Assembly: GCA_963377175.1 (NCBI GenBank)
Contig: CAUJNA010003503.1
Location: forward strand, 427,001-491,000
Length of the DNA: 64,000 nucleotides
DNA from: Effrenium voratum
Taxonomy: Eukaryota; Sar; Dinophyceae; Suessiales; Symbiodiniaceae
Reading direction: 5' to 3'
In this document: positions 48,459-59,865 of the stretch, piece by piece
Numbering within the stretch: position 1 is the stretch's first letter
How the letters are laid out: each line of letters starts with the position of its first letter
The notes under the pieces: model-generated
The model's database searches: none
Told to the model about the DNA's origin: nothing
What the model saw: only the letters and a program-made list of their open reading frames with translations
Translations under genes and position numbers: made by a program

Positions 48459-49965
48459 CCAATTTCAGGGTGGCAAGAATCTTCCTTCGAGCATTTTCGG
48501 GCAACGCTTGCCATTCCCTTGGAAAGGGCAGCTGAGGTCTGCAGCCAAAACACTTTGACGCATGTGCCTATGAACAAACATGTACAATATGAGGCGGAAT
48601 GGCCATGCACGGCACCTACAGCCCACCACATTGAGCTCACAAGCAGCCAAGCTGCGCACGAGCGCTGAGATCTGCTTGTCTATGCAGTCAATGTCCGTCG
48701 GTTCGATGTCATTTTCTGGCCTCGCACTCACCTTGGCATCGTACGAGCGGAGGGCTTCCATCAAGAAGTCCCAATGCTCCTGCCGCAAGTGTATTCCCTT
48801 GCTCAGAAAACCTTTCATGGAGTTTGGATCGGTCCAATCTGCCGTGGTTGAGCTTCGCCGGTTGCACTCAGGGCAAATGGACATTCCTCTTAATTTCAAA
48901 TCAGAACGTGTGTTGACCGCGGCACTCATGTCGCTTGTCGAGGTCAACATTCTTCGATCCCCCGCGATGTTCTCTTGCAGTCACGCCCACCGCAAGGTTT
49001 TGTCGCCAGGTGATGTCCTTGTATTGACGGTACGGTTTGGCATTCTCCGTGGCGAGCCACATCTCTCCTTCCAGCTCAACAAAGCGGCGCCTGCCATCAT
49101 CGCCGTGCGTGCCATTCAGGACTTCCCGGAAGTCCTCCTCGGAACACCTAAGTTGGCACGAGCAGACTCCAACTCATCAGACAGAAACAAAAGACCCAGG
49201 TGCAGGCCGCAAAGCAAGCCGTGCACCCAATTTCCACGTCACACAGAGCTGCCCTTGCTGGTTGCTGGTTCCGCAACTCTCAACATTACTCCCCTTGTGG
49301 ACCATTCCCGTGGGATAGAGCAAGCAAACACACAGCCCAGGCTCTGTTCGCGAAAGTGCTTGTAGATCTGGTCCAAAGACCGCACTGACTGGCGATCCTC
49401 ACGCACAAACTTTGCCAGGTTGACGGAGATCTCCGTCAGAAACTTATTCTGCAACGCCTCTCGCTGCTTCCTCAGTGATCGATTGGTTCTAAGCAGTCTC
49501 AGCATGTTGGCATGTTTCTTTCGTGCTGGCCAATCATGCCAGTCGCTGCCAACTTCACTGGCAAGCATCCCAACGTTGAAATCTAGTGCGGTTGACGCCA
49601 TACTTGAAAGAAGCATTCATGGCTCATGACTCAATGCGGCATCTGAGCACACGGCAACTGCTTCGCATCTGGGTAGTGGCTCCACTTCTATAGGTCAGGG
49701 GTTTCCTCTTGGGGTCAGGCGGACCCTTCTCGGAATGCCTGAGGCTGCCGCGGAGAGATCTGGGGCACCTGTGCCAGTCTCACCAGCCTGGCGGAAGGAA
49801 GAAATGCGCAGAGCGCAGAACGCAAAGACCTGTTGAGAGGCTGGCCAATTCCTGGCTGACTTCGGTCTGGACAAGTCTTAGAGTTGGATGGATCCTGACA
49901 TTCAGACCATCGGCATTGTCTGGATTCATGCTGAGCCTCTGCCGCTCGATGATTTCTTTTTAAAA
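48459..49965 (-). CDS. Unidentified protein gene with CPEC motif
   Basis: Not recognised, but clearly coding in pieces. ~49829-49965 (KEIIERQRLSMNPDNADG, with TLRLVQTEVSQELASL, GT donor) may be an upstream gene's exon. 49337-49602 opens with MASTALDFNVGMLASEV and is basic/helical (KKHANMLRLLRTNRSLRKQ; QIYKHF), GC donor. 48991-49137 is exactly 49 codons (EEDFREVLNGTHGDDG; ELEGEMWLATENAKPYRQY). ~48732-48890 carries GMSICPECNRR and HLRQEHWDFLMEALRSYDAK before a textbook GTGAGT donor. 48459-48538 (SKGMASVARKCSKEDSCH) ends in GTATGC. The Cys pair CPEC plus later Cys/His could be a metal site. ATG at 49601 may be the start, since the preceding exon does not join in phase. Confidence 0.6.
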
Positions 49966-50912
49966 CTCTTAGGGTCAGGGGCAAAGAGGTCACACTTTGG
50001 CGGCAGACCTCGGGCTTAGGGAGCACATCTGTGGTAGGTACACCCTTGTGTGACACCTTGGTGAGCTTTCATCTTGGACCCCTCACAACCCGGCACATTC
50101 AACCGGGGCGGATGGAACGTGGGTCTGCAAAAGGGGCAGGGGTCACTTACGTCCTGGCCGTGATCCGCCGCTTGACTGGGTCCGAGCAGCTCCCTTCATG
50201 TGGGCACAGATTGTATCAACTGATGCACTGCGTACGCAGTTTGGTATAGGTGATGGAAAGATAGCGTAGGTGTCGATTCGGGCAAGTGAATTCAGTGCAA
50301 TCACTATGCTGTCAAACAATGTGCAGCTTAACAAGACTGTATGTTTTTGTGGATCCATCACTGGACTGGCACTTAACAGATTGGCGCGGCCTGTTTACTT
50401 GGCCATCGTGGGAAGCATCCCAAGTTCTTCCCATAATTTCCCTTTTCCATGAACAACGGGAACACCATGCGACTACACCGAGTGTTCAAGGCTGAAGGCC
50501 TGTAACAGTATCACAGTTCAAAAAGCGCTTGGCTGATGGCATGGCCCACCATGTACATGTCCCAAAGAACAAGGGCGATACAGTGTTTGATGAGGGGCCT
50601 CTCATTTTCTTGACCGCCAGCTCAGCCACGTCACTTTGGGGTGTATGTCCAGCTCCTTTGATCCACGCTTCCTTTTGGGGTGTGCTCTTCAGGGGGCGTG
50701 AGACAACAGGTGAATTTGGCAAAAGTTTCAGACAAAGGTATCAGTATCAGTTTCAGTTAACAGGGCGTCAGCGCTTGGGCAGAGTTCAACAAACAGCACG
50801 AGTCAAGCAAACAGGGGCGTCCGCAAAAGCACAATAGATGCATAATATTATCTTTGGTGAATGACCAGTGTACAGTCACAATTGAAGTTTCAGTCAACGA
50901 ACAAATGTCACA

Positions 50913-50946
50913 TACATGTTTCAGCGCATTACATGTTTCAGCGCAT
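50913..50946 (+). repeat. Perfect 17-bp direct repeat
   Basis: TACATGTTTCAGCGCAT occurs twice head to tail; no larger element seen. Confidence 0.9.
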
Positions 50947-51210
50947 TCTAACCAGTGCCAGAACGGGAGAACGAGAAAATCATCGACAGAATGTCGACAG
51001 AATGAATGAGAAAAGTACCATGCTCCACAAGACAAAGCAACAAATGAGCTGATGCTTGCAAACAGAGACCTTTTTGACTGAACAAAATAGTTGGTTTCGC
51101 TCAACAAGTGGCTTCGCAAAAGAAAAAAAAATCGCGAGCCAAAATCGAGAAGCTCAGAACCTTCCAGCTTCGATCCCCGCTCTCCGCCTCTGGCCGTTCA
51201 GCTCCTCAAC

Positions 51211-53750
51211 CTGGAACCTCCTCTGCCCCTTCTTGCTTGACGTCAGGAGCACCTCGGCCAGGGAGGCTTTGCCCTGAAATGGGCAGCCGAGGCACTCCAA
51301 GGTTAGAGCTGCTATTCCCCAAAAAAATAAGACCGAAAAGGGAAGGGGGCCCGGATTTTCACGAGACATCTGCGGAGCCAACCCAAGTTTGGCACGCTCA
51401 AGACCTGCTCCGACAGGTTGTCACCCTCGACCAAGTGCCTTCTCAACTGCCTTCTCACCTCGGAAACCGCTTCGGCAGACCCCATCTGAAATTCGCCTGG
51501 GTCGTGAAGTCGAATTCAAGGTCTTTGGGGCGCTGTGAACAGGAAGCCAAAGGCTGTCTTCCAGATTTGGGCCTGTCAGGTTGAGAAGCATCTGTCCCGG
51601 CCCTCAGCCTGAAATGGGAGGCTAGAAAGGAAGCAATGAGCAACCACAGTTTGAATAAGTCGGGCACTGAGCATCAAAACTCCAGCAAAAGAAAAGCGAG
51701 GAGTCAAGGATGCTCTCGGGTCACTGCAGATGAATTGTTTGCCCTGCAGGCCAAGCGAGACGATGGAAGGCTTATCAAAAATCGAAGCCACAAGTCGCGC
51801 TGGAGTCGCGCAGGACATGTTGAATAATTTAAGCCGTGAAGCGCCCCTAAGCTTCACGAGAAATATTGAAAAGAACCAGTCAGACATGAACCTGTGCCTC
51901 CGGGCTGTGAGCGAGCGACAAGACAGCCATGCCAGCCGCTCTCAGTCCAGTGCCTCTTCTACGACTTGGCCAAAGTTCATGCCATTGCTTGCCGTGGCCT
52001 CGTGGGCTGCATAAGCCATGATCAAAACAGCAAAACAGCATGGGAAAGGGATCATGTTGCCATTCGGAAAGCACCACCAATAAGGTCGAACTCTCATGCG
52101 GCCTTGGAAACTGTGTGCTACACCTGGCCCCGCCTTTCGCAGGATCGTTTTGAGCTTCCGGCTGACCACCTAACACTGGCATGCCATGCGCACTGTGGCC
52201 CTCAGGATGTCTGGCATCACTCTGCTCTGCCCCCTTGCATTGGTATCGGTGCCGGGAGTGCTCACAAAACAAAAAAAACAACAAAAATAAAAAAACGGTA
52301 GAGCAGCTTTTGCCCATGTCTTTGGGGTCGCATGCAACCAGAGTGCCAAATCCCGGCCTCATCATTGACCTGAGTCTCTGCGAGCATGTTGGACATCGCG
52401 GCAAAGGGCGGCCGTATCTCTTGAGCCAGACTAAGCAAGCACAGCACAGAGAAATGTCAATCCGTCAAAGTACAGGCAGGCAATGTACCAGGCAAACTTT
52501 CACATGCCGTGGTTTGCTTCGGATGCTGTGGTCAGCTGTAGCGTTTTCTTTGGCACGAGCTCGCACCCACGCTCTGAAGTTGGAAGACAGAACGCTCCCT
52601 TCCACTTCTCCCACCTGCTCTCCAATATCAGGACCCGGCTCGTCAGGGAGGCGACTGCTTGCTGCAGCCTCGCAGGAAAGGGCAAACGCTGGAATGGCAT
52701 AGGCCGATACCTTGAATGCCTCTAAAGGTGGAGCACCTGCAGAACTGTTGGGCTGGTCCAGTCATGGGCGCGCATGGGTTATGTGCGACCTGCAGCCTTT
52801 CAACGCTTGAGCCGTGGCAACCCTTCGTTGAGAAGGGTTGAAGGTCCCGCCAAAGGTCTGACTGCAGGCTTGCCATGGGGCAGGCTGGGGCACAAAAAGG
52901 CATGCTTAGCTTGCACCGAACTAGGCAAGCACCTGCTGCAAATCAGGTTCCATGCACGAACAGGTGCTCAGGCTTCCTTTGCAACTTGTGATGACGAACC
53001 TACAACTACTGTTCACTTGACCTCACCCATCAGCATGGATTTGGGGTGCTGTTGCCAGAATCGATCACCTGAGACATGATACTTCTTTAAATGCCTGCCA
53101 TCAGCTTCTTGATGAGACATGCATGTGTGCTCGCCACAAATACATGGGATGGTGAAGATTACCAAGATTGTCAGCAATTGTCCCTAGGTCCTTAACGGTG
53201 GCATAAAGCTGCAAACGTTAAAGTGCATTATCCCCGTCCACAGTTGGCACAGCTAAACCCTACAGGCGCACTCTGCCCCATGGCCTCTCCACCTCTGCCC
53301 GCAGCTCGCCGCGCTCGCGCTCGCTTTGGGCCTTGGCAACAGGTGAAACGACGGCCTTTCGGCGAACTGCTGCCAGGGACTTTCCGCTTTAAACGAAGCT
53401 TCCAGGGACGCTAACATTGAACAAAATGGCTCTACTCGGTGACTCTGATGTGCAGTGACATGAAATTCACTAGAATCGCAGGGGTGCTGGCATCCATATC
53501 GCATGCCTGATCCAACACTTGAGTTCTGCACGATGTTCTCTCGCTGTGCAGCCACCTGCCGGCTCCCCCCAATTCTTCCCTTCGCACCCAGGTCGCCATG
53601 GCCCAGCCTTGTGCTGCCATTCCGCCAACTCCGCCTGCATTGGAACTCGCCCAACTTGCTGTGCCCGCCCAACCCTTCCCAAAAAAGACTCGTCAGTGTA
53701 CAGCTCGAGTGCCTCGCCTCCTCCTCGTTGCGCGGACTCTCGGCCGAGTC
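51211..53750 (-). CDS. Second cluster of coiled-coil exons
   Basis: Same style as the 26-43 kb series. Exons: ~53705-53750 (DSAESPRNEEEARHSS), 53608-53634 (AELAEWQHK, 9 codons, GC donor), ~53293-53331 (AQSERERGELRAE), 52615-52668 (LQQAVASLTSRVLILES), 51405-51485 (27 codons, GSAEAVSEVRRQLRRHL... ending NLSEQ, GT donor) and 51211-51273 (21 codons, KASLAEVLLTSSKKGQRRFQ, GT donor). The last two join in phase 0. They could be the 5' part of the large coiled-coil gene or a separate one; the unidentified 48.5-49.6 kb gene lies between. No family is recognised beyond helical, coil-forming composition. Confidence 0.6.
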
Positions 53751-54497
53751 CTGGGAGAACAAAAGACCATACGCAAGTACGCGGGAACCAAACAACGTGC
53801 GCAATCGGCTGCACCCTCCGGAAAGCCATGTTCAAACCAAAATGACACCGACCACGTGTGCCTTCGGAAACAGAGCCCTGGGAAAAGTGCCGAGACTGCA
53901 GGGGCTAGCTTCACTCAAAGGTGCTCGCTCCCCTTCCAGATTCACAAGGAAAGTTGCACTGTACCTTCTGGCCCTTTCGCCCTAAGCAGCGAAACAAATT
54001 GTATCAACCGCAAGATCGTGAAGATATTGCGGCTCATGGCGCTTTTGACACAGCCAGCTCGGGCTGGAAGCACGGAATTTCGGCCCAGCTGAAGTGGAGG
54101 TGGCTTGATGAAGCATGTTAATCCGGCGAAGGAAACGCCCAAGCCTCCTGACCGACCTCAATTGCCTCCGGTTCCGATGCACCTCAGCAAGCTGCCAGCG
54201 TGGTTGTCTCCGCGCATCGCCAAGACCCCTTGAACAAGCAAGCAAAATCCCAGGCGGAAACCAAGAGTTCATGTCTGATCCTGCATCAGGGTTCTGTGAA
54301 TGAACTTGGCCGGACGCAATGCGCACGCCCAGTCTCCATGTGACCCGACCCTTTTCCTGCGCCATGTTGTTTTTTCTGCGGCCAGGGTTCGATCCTGGAC
54401 TCAGAAGGCTCCATGCAAGGGAGCGTGACATGCGCTTTCTGTTGGACATGTCACAAACGCAGGGACTTGCGCACGGATGCAGCCCTGAACTCTGAAC

Positions 54498-55166
54498 TCA
54501 GCGGTACTTCTGGAAGCCAATCTCCTCCGCCTTCTCGCGGAACTCCTTGCGGCTGGCCCCTTAAGCCATCGGCTGAGGCCCTGGCAATCCTCAGACTGGA
54601 TTATCGGATTGCCACTGACCACACTGGACTGCACGGGTGTGTTGCCTTCTGTTGTTTACTTCCGCACGGTTTGACCCCTGAGCTTGGCCTGCTCTCCTTT
54701 TGTGGCCCCAGGTTCAGGATCCTGTCCCTCCGGTATGACAGTGCTGAGAGATATGAGATATCCAATGCACGCCAATTGGGAGGCCCCTTCAGTTGACTGG
54801 CAAAGGTTGCTTAGAGGAGGTGTGTCAAACAAAAGCACGATTGCCGCCCAAGTTCCAAAAATAGCTCATCTGTACCCCAAAACTTCCTGCCAGCACCCTA
54901 CAATTAGGTGAATTGTCTCATCCGATTAAGCTCATCGCCATGTAAAGGACAATATATATATATATATGTATATAGGACGTGTCACATGCAAAGAACCCCT
55001 TGCTAGAAATACTCGAGCACACAACCTCAGCATAGATCAGCAAACCGGCCGGACAAAAAAAGTGTGCACTTGCCGTTTCCCCGTCCTGTCGCTTCATCAT
55101 GATGCCGTACTTCCGGATCAGAGCCATGCCCCCTGGGCGGCCCGAGACCCGGGAGGACCGAAGGCC
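54498..55166 (-). CDS. RPS29: Ribosomal protein S29 (uS14), C-terminal two exons
   Basis: Small-subunit protein of the 80S ribosome, normally ~56 residues with one C-x2-C...C-x2-C zinc site. Exon 55086-55166 (27 codons) reads ALIRKYGIMMKRQ after a SRVSGRPGGM segment. Exon 54498-54545 reads EFREKAEEIGFQKYR and stop. Joined, they match the family string [24 protein letters not shown] in length, but the four zinc ligands align with Ser, Ser, Lys and Glu. The N-terminal exon (about 20 residues) was not found upstream. The 540-base intron (54546-55085) would start with GA (CAG/GACGGG), the only donor giving the conserved length. A GCAAGT donor 12 bases on would insert four residues. A divergent organellar uS14 is a less likely alternative. 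Confidence 0.75.
54951..54975. repeat. (TA)n microsatellite in the RPS29 intron
   Basis: Short TA run followed by GTATATAGG. Confidence 0.8.
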
Positions 55167-55244
55167 CTGGCCGGCACAACACACGCGGCAAAGCGTCGAG
55201 AAGCCGCACAGCTCCGAGGTGAACGGCTCAACTTCCGACAGAAT

Positions 55245-55346
55245 GGGTGTGGCTCAAAAAAATAAACAGGAGGGGTTACGCAGGTGTTGGTCCATTTTTC
55301 CACTTACGAGGGTTCCATTTTGGTACCGGTTTTTTGAGCCACAGCC
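55245..55346 (-). mobile_element. MITE-like element, family 1, copy G (reverse orientation)
   Basis: A 102-bp unit, GGGTGTGGCTCAAAA to TTTTTTGAGCCACAGCC, with the core reversed (GGTTACGCAGG; GGTTCCATTTTGGTACC). Second subfamily. It lies 79 bases upstream of the first visible RPS29 exon, in an upstream intron or the promoter region. Confidence 0.82.
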
Positions 55347-55981
55347 AGATGTCAAAGCCAAAGGGCTGATTTGCCATTTCTGGATACATGAGATATCATT
55401 GTCAGTATGGCAAAGGAATTGGGTGATCAAGGCAAGTTGCCGCCCCGACAAACGGGAAGCTGGGCAAATGACCAAGGGAGGTCACTGAGTTTCTGTCCCG
55501 TTCCTTCCCATTGTGTTCATGAATTTGCGAGCTATACTCAAAGCAGTGATCCCGCAATTGTTTAGCTTCTCTCAAATCAATCACAGGAAACACGAAGGTC
55601 ATACAATTGCACCTATCGGATTTATAGCCGCATGCTTGACAGGTCCGTTTTGGCTTCTTGGCCAAACTGTCTGCTTCACCAACCTTATAGGACGCTAAGC
55701 GACAACCAAGAGAACCAACTCCTTTTGCCAAATATGAAGTCGGCCCCTGATCATTCCACAAATCCCCGCCCAAATTTCGGCTTCAACAAACACCATGGCC
55801 CAAAACCATCCCATCCACGACGAGTTCTCCCCCGACCCTGACCCCCGACTACCCCCACTACCACAGTTCACCACGGTGCGGGCCTTGGAGCCAGGCAGGC
55901 CCCGCACCGGCCCGGAGAAGGGCTGCTTCTGCGGCTTCGCGCCGTGGCCGCCGCGGGGGCCGCCCCCGGTGCCGCCCACGC

Positions 55982-56020
55982 CTGGATCAGGTCTCGGTCC
56001 CGGTCCAGCCGGTCCCCGCA
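55982..56020 (-). CDS. Isolated 13-codon coiled-coil-like exon
   Basis: GDRLDRDRDLIQ between a CCTTTGGAG acceptor and a GC donor (CAG/GCGTGG), phase 0, matching the short coil exons further left. With RPS29 lying between, it must belong to another gene or be spurious. The rest of 55347-57572 shows no supported exon apart from a minisatellite. Confidence 0.35.
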
Positions 56021-56439
56021 CTCCAAAGGGGCTCCACGAGTTTTTGACTTGGGGTTTGACACCTGGAAACTTTGAAACATGGGCGGTTCGACGAAATCCG
56101 GTTGGTGAGATTGGTTTGCTTGATCAACTTGCTCGCAAGAGAGCGAGCCAGCCTGGGTGAGTATTCTTTGCTCAAAACTGTGATCTATTGCTTGGCGCGT
56201 TCTTGGGAGGATGTCTCAGGCGGGCAAAATGTTGAAGAAAAACTTGCGTCATTGGGGGATCCCGAATCCACACGCATTCAGGTTTTTCATGTGATTATCA
56301 TTCTTGTTCTAACCGTCTGCTGCTCCCTCCGCCAGGCTGTAGACGAGCAAAAAGCTGCTTCGTTTCCCCACGATAACTAGCATTTTCTCCCACTGCGCGT
56401 TTCCATTCGCCGACGCGCCCGCTCAGCCCTGCACTCATG

Positions 56440-56830
56440 CCTGGAAAGCACACCCGCCCATGCGCATAAGCTCACCCACTCACGCGCCACTGCACGCAGA
56501 CCTGGCAAAGGTAAGCACACGGTAAGCACACCCACCCATTCGCGCCCGCCCAGCACTGCATCCATGCCCGGCAAATGGGAACACACCCGCTCATGTGCAC
56601 CCGCTCGGCACTGCACCCATGCTTGCCAAATGGTAAGACATCCGATCCGCACTGCACCCGTGCCCGGCAAATGGTAAGCACACCCGTCCACGCGCACCCG
56701 CTCAGCACTGCGCCCACGCCTGGCAAATGGTAAGCACGCCCGCTCGCTCAGCACGGCACTTATGTCTGGCAAATGGTAAGCACACCCGCCCACGCGCTTG
56801 CTCTGCACCCATGCCTGGCAAACGGAAGGC
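56440..56830 (+). repeat. ~55-bp minisatellite containing CTGGCAAATGGTAAGCACAC
   Basis: Six to seven imperfect units, each with GCACTGC-CCCATGCC, TGGCAAATGGTAAGCACACC and CGCCCACGCGC-type parts. Most units present the donor-like word GGTAAGC on the plus strand. Cys-rich minus-strand frames over it are artefacts. Confidence 0.85.
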
Positions 56831-57572
56831 GTTTTGGGCTCGGCAGCTAGGCTTGTCCAGGGCGCTCTTCAACAGCCAGCCCGCGCATTGTTCCTTCCGC
56901 CTGGTTCTAACTCTCTGCTCTTGTTGTTTCCCTGCTTCATTGGATAATTGGTGAGTTCATCTGTGACAAGCTCTGCGCTTCTCTTCCATACTTGGTCATC
57001 GCAAAAGATTGCACCACTCCACTGGTATACCCTCTCTGGCCCAACAGACTCTCAAAGACACCCTCTTCAGCAAGTACCCAAGGCTTGCTCATACTTCGTC
57101 CCGAAATGAGCAAGCAGCCTGAGAAGCAACCTGGATTCCAAGTAGAAATTAAAGAGCGTCGCTTTTCACATGCGCGCAGGTGAGTTTGGGGCTTTAGTTC
57201 CCCATGTCCTTCCCAAACGGACCAAAAACTAGTGCAGGACTCCATCAACGAGCCAGTGGGCAAGAATATGTGAGTTTTGTCTCGGTCAGCCGTTTGTCTC
57301 TTACCGCATGGCGACGCTGACGACAATCAGGCTTTGACATGTGCCGAAGTGCAGTGCCGCACAGATGGCCGCATTTGGAACACGACATAAATCAAAAGCG
57401 ACAAACCAAGGCAACAGCTTCACCAAGGGCCCCTTCTGGCAGCCCTGCAAAGAGACACATATTCTCCAGGATGACTCAAGAAAACAGATGTTGGTAAAGG
57501 ACTGTTTCACTCATCCTGTGCCTCCTGTTCACCAGGTCCACATTCATCTCAGTCTTTGAATCCCATCTCAGC

Positions 57573-58740
57573 CGAAAGGATAGTCACGCAGGGCCCCAAG
57601 CCTCCGAGCATGGCCGTGTGGCCCGCAGTGAAGAACACCTGCACCGGGCCCTGGCACTCCAAGATGTCCCAGTCCTCCCGTGCGCAACGAGGCAAAAGAG
57701 CTAACGGAGTGTTCCCTGCGCAAGCACCTTCAAACGGAGCCCTTACACGAAGCCTTACACGCCCCCGTTCAGAAGAGCTTCTCAGGAAAGCAACGGCAAT
57801 GGAGCGGTTAGAAAACTTCTTGCCCGAGCCTGTCCTTCAGTTGCCGGCTGTTGCAGATCAGGCGCATGTGTTCTGGCTCAATGTCGCACCTGTGATTCAG
57901 CCCTTGACAGCACCCCTGTCAAAGCACAAGTGGCCCAGTTGGATCACGGACCAGCTTGTTTTTGGCGAGAAGAGTGTCACCAAAAGGAGCTGAAACAAGC
58001 AAACACAGACATGCCCAACCCGGGGAAGAAACATAAAAGCAATTCGCCAACGCAAACCGCTTGTACCAGGATCCGCCCCATCAACGTCCCACGAAATATG
58101 GGGAACGCCAGCTGCTTCGCAAGTCCAACTGCCGGCCGGGCGCTGCTCATGCGCCAACTTCTTCACCTCCCGGACCTTCATCCCCGTCTCCAGCTCCAAG
58201 TGGAAGCTCTCGAGGCCCTGCACCTCGAGATGGGTCAAGCGGAACTGCTTGACGGCCGTTTCCCATGAGAGTTGGTTGGTTGGTTGGTTAGTTGGTTGGG
58301 TGGGTGGGTGGGTGGGTGGGTGGGTGCGTGGGTGGGTGGGTGGAACTGTCTCTTCTGATGCGAATGGTGATTCAAATCAGGGAAACCCAGCACAAAAACA
58401 GTGGCTCGTCCGAGCAAAAAACACAGGTGTGCCGTCCCCAGGTGCCCAATAGAATGATAGCAATCCAAACAACCGGAACAAGCAATTCACGAGAGAGGAC
58501 AGACTTTCGCAGTAACGCCTCAGGTTCGGGCCCTTCAGCCATCTTTGAAAGCAAAACCAGTCCCTTCAAAACCGGGGGGATTTAAACTGTGGAAGCTCCA
58601 TGCATTCTCCCCATGTGGCTTGCGCACGGCACATTGCATGTGGACTCCCTCGCCTTGAACTCGACCATCATGGTCTCCTTGGCCTCGGGTTCCTTCAGAG
58701 CCAAGTCGCTCATGGCCTCAACGAGAGTTGCCGCCATGAC
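57573..58740 (-). CDS. Unidentified gene with a ubiquitin-like segment (three phase-0 exons)
   Basis: Exons 58654-58740 (29 codons, AATLVEAMSDLALKEPEAKE...MMVEFK), 58155-58244 (30 codons, THLEVQGLESFHLELETGMK then VREVKKL) and 57573-57674 (34 codons, DWDILECQGPVQVFFTAGHT, LGGLGPCVTILS). All begin after AG in phase 0 and end at GC donors on whole codons. The middle exon resembles the beta-hairpin and first helix of a ubiquitin-like fold (ME-type hydrophobic pattern, MKVREVKKL). The third is hydrophobic and Gly-rich and not recognised. MAEGPEPEALLRK at ~58507-58545 could be another exon. This may be the 3' part of the UBX gene to the right or a separate gene. Confidence 0.55.
58262..58343. repeat. 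(GGTT)n then (GGGT)n tract
   Basis: GTTGG units passing into TGGG units, quadruplex-prone. Lies directly upstream (minus strand) of the 58244 exon acceptor. Confidence 0.9.
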
Positions 58741-58779
58741 CTGCACAGTGCACAGCTGCCCCCTTGGCCCAGTCCCAGC

Positions 58780-59127
58780 CACGCACAACTCATTGATCGA
58801 GCCACCTCCCTTTCTCCTCTGGCTGAGGCATTTTTGGCCCGCGAAAGCTTGGATTGGCTCGATTCTGCACTGCCATTTCTGAGGAACTTCGCTGAGTTTC
58901 CGGCTGTCTGGTCAAGAAGTCACTCGAAAATCAGATCCACCCCGCAGGGCTCGCTTGAGCTGACAAAGCAGGTGCCATGTTCTCGTCCAAGACAACCCAA
59001 ACTGAGAGGCTTCCACTCAACCCTCGTGATCGAGGAGCCCATGGATCAAGGTGCGAGACATGGATCGACACTGGAGTTGTTTGAAGCTGATCGGAAGCCG
59101 CACTTGAGCTTCGGGCCGTTCGTTTGA
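58780..59127 (+). other. Open plus-strand frame of uncertain meaning
   Basis: Part of a 175-codon plus frame with fairly protein-like text (PLAEAFLARESLDWLDSALP). Neighbours are coded on the minus strand and no motif supports it, so it is left as a question rather than a gene. Confidence 0.2.
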
Positions 59128-59774
59128 GGCCTCGCACGAGACAAGGCCACTTGGGTCGGAGGTAGCTGTGAACCAGTTGCTCTGTCTGCATCGCCCAGGC
59201 TGGTATGTCTGCACAGCAAGTCAAGAAATGCTGACCAGCGCACATGACGACTCTGCAAACGTGCCAGAAAGAAGAGTGATTGATGCATGACGCTATGAGA
59301 CTCCATGAGATTAAGACAAGGTCTCAGCAGCACCGTCCTCGCTTGGATGCATCAGCTGGTCAAAAGCTCTGGCTTCAATTGGCTCTGTTTCTTGTTGGCC
59401 TGGCTGGCACGTGCGGGACCGTGGGTTGATTTGGCGCAAGTGTTCCTTGCCGCAAAGGGACTGCTAGGAGCCACTCCGCCAACCAAAAGGCGTCCTGTTC
59501 GTACATATGTGCGTATAGGTCCATCTCCGTGAGTACATCTGCGCTTTTCCAACGGTTTGTGTGCAGCGCGCAGCTCCAACGTTTTCTGTGATGCTGTGCC
59601 TAGTCCTCTGGTCAAGTGCCCTGACGGTTGGCTTTCTTCGCATGTTCCTTCAACCTAAAAGCTGCGAAATGGCAACAGATTTAGCACCCCACTGGGATGC
59701 TTTCATGCAAGTTGCTGCTCACTGCAAAGGACACTCGTTCCCGACCCTGTTATGCATAGAGTTCGCAACTTGCA

Positions 59775-59865
59775 GCGCAGTTGTTTTGGACTTGGAGGGT
59801 GCAAGCTTTGCTTGCAGCTGTTCCAGGGACTTGCGGGAGCCAGTGTCTCGAATCATGTAGCCGGA
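59775..59865 (-). CDS. Exon-like frame (MIRDTGSRKSLEQLQAKL)
   Basis: Minus-strand piece reading GYMIRDTGSRKSLEQLQAKL, helical and protein-like, 3' of the UBX exons. It does not chain in phase to 60172 with the obvious acceptor, so its membership of the UBX gene is unproven. Confidence 0.4.

Noticed and set aside
48580..49365. 261-codon plus-strand frame
   Set aside because: Antisense of clearly better minus-strand exons with GTGAGT and GTATGC donors.
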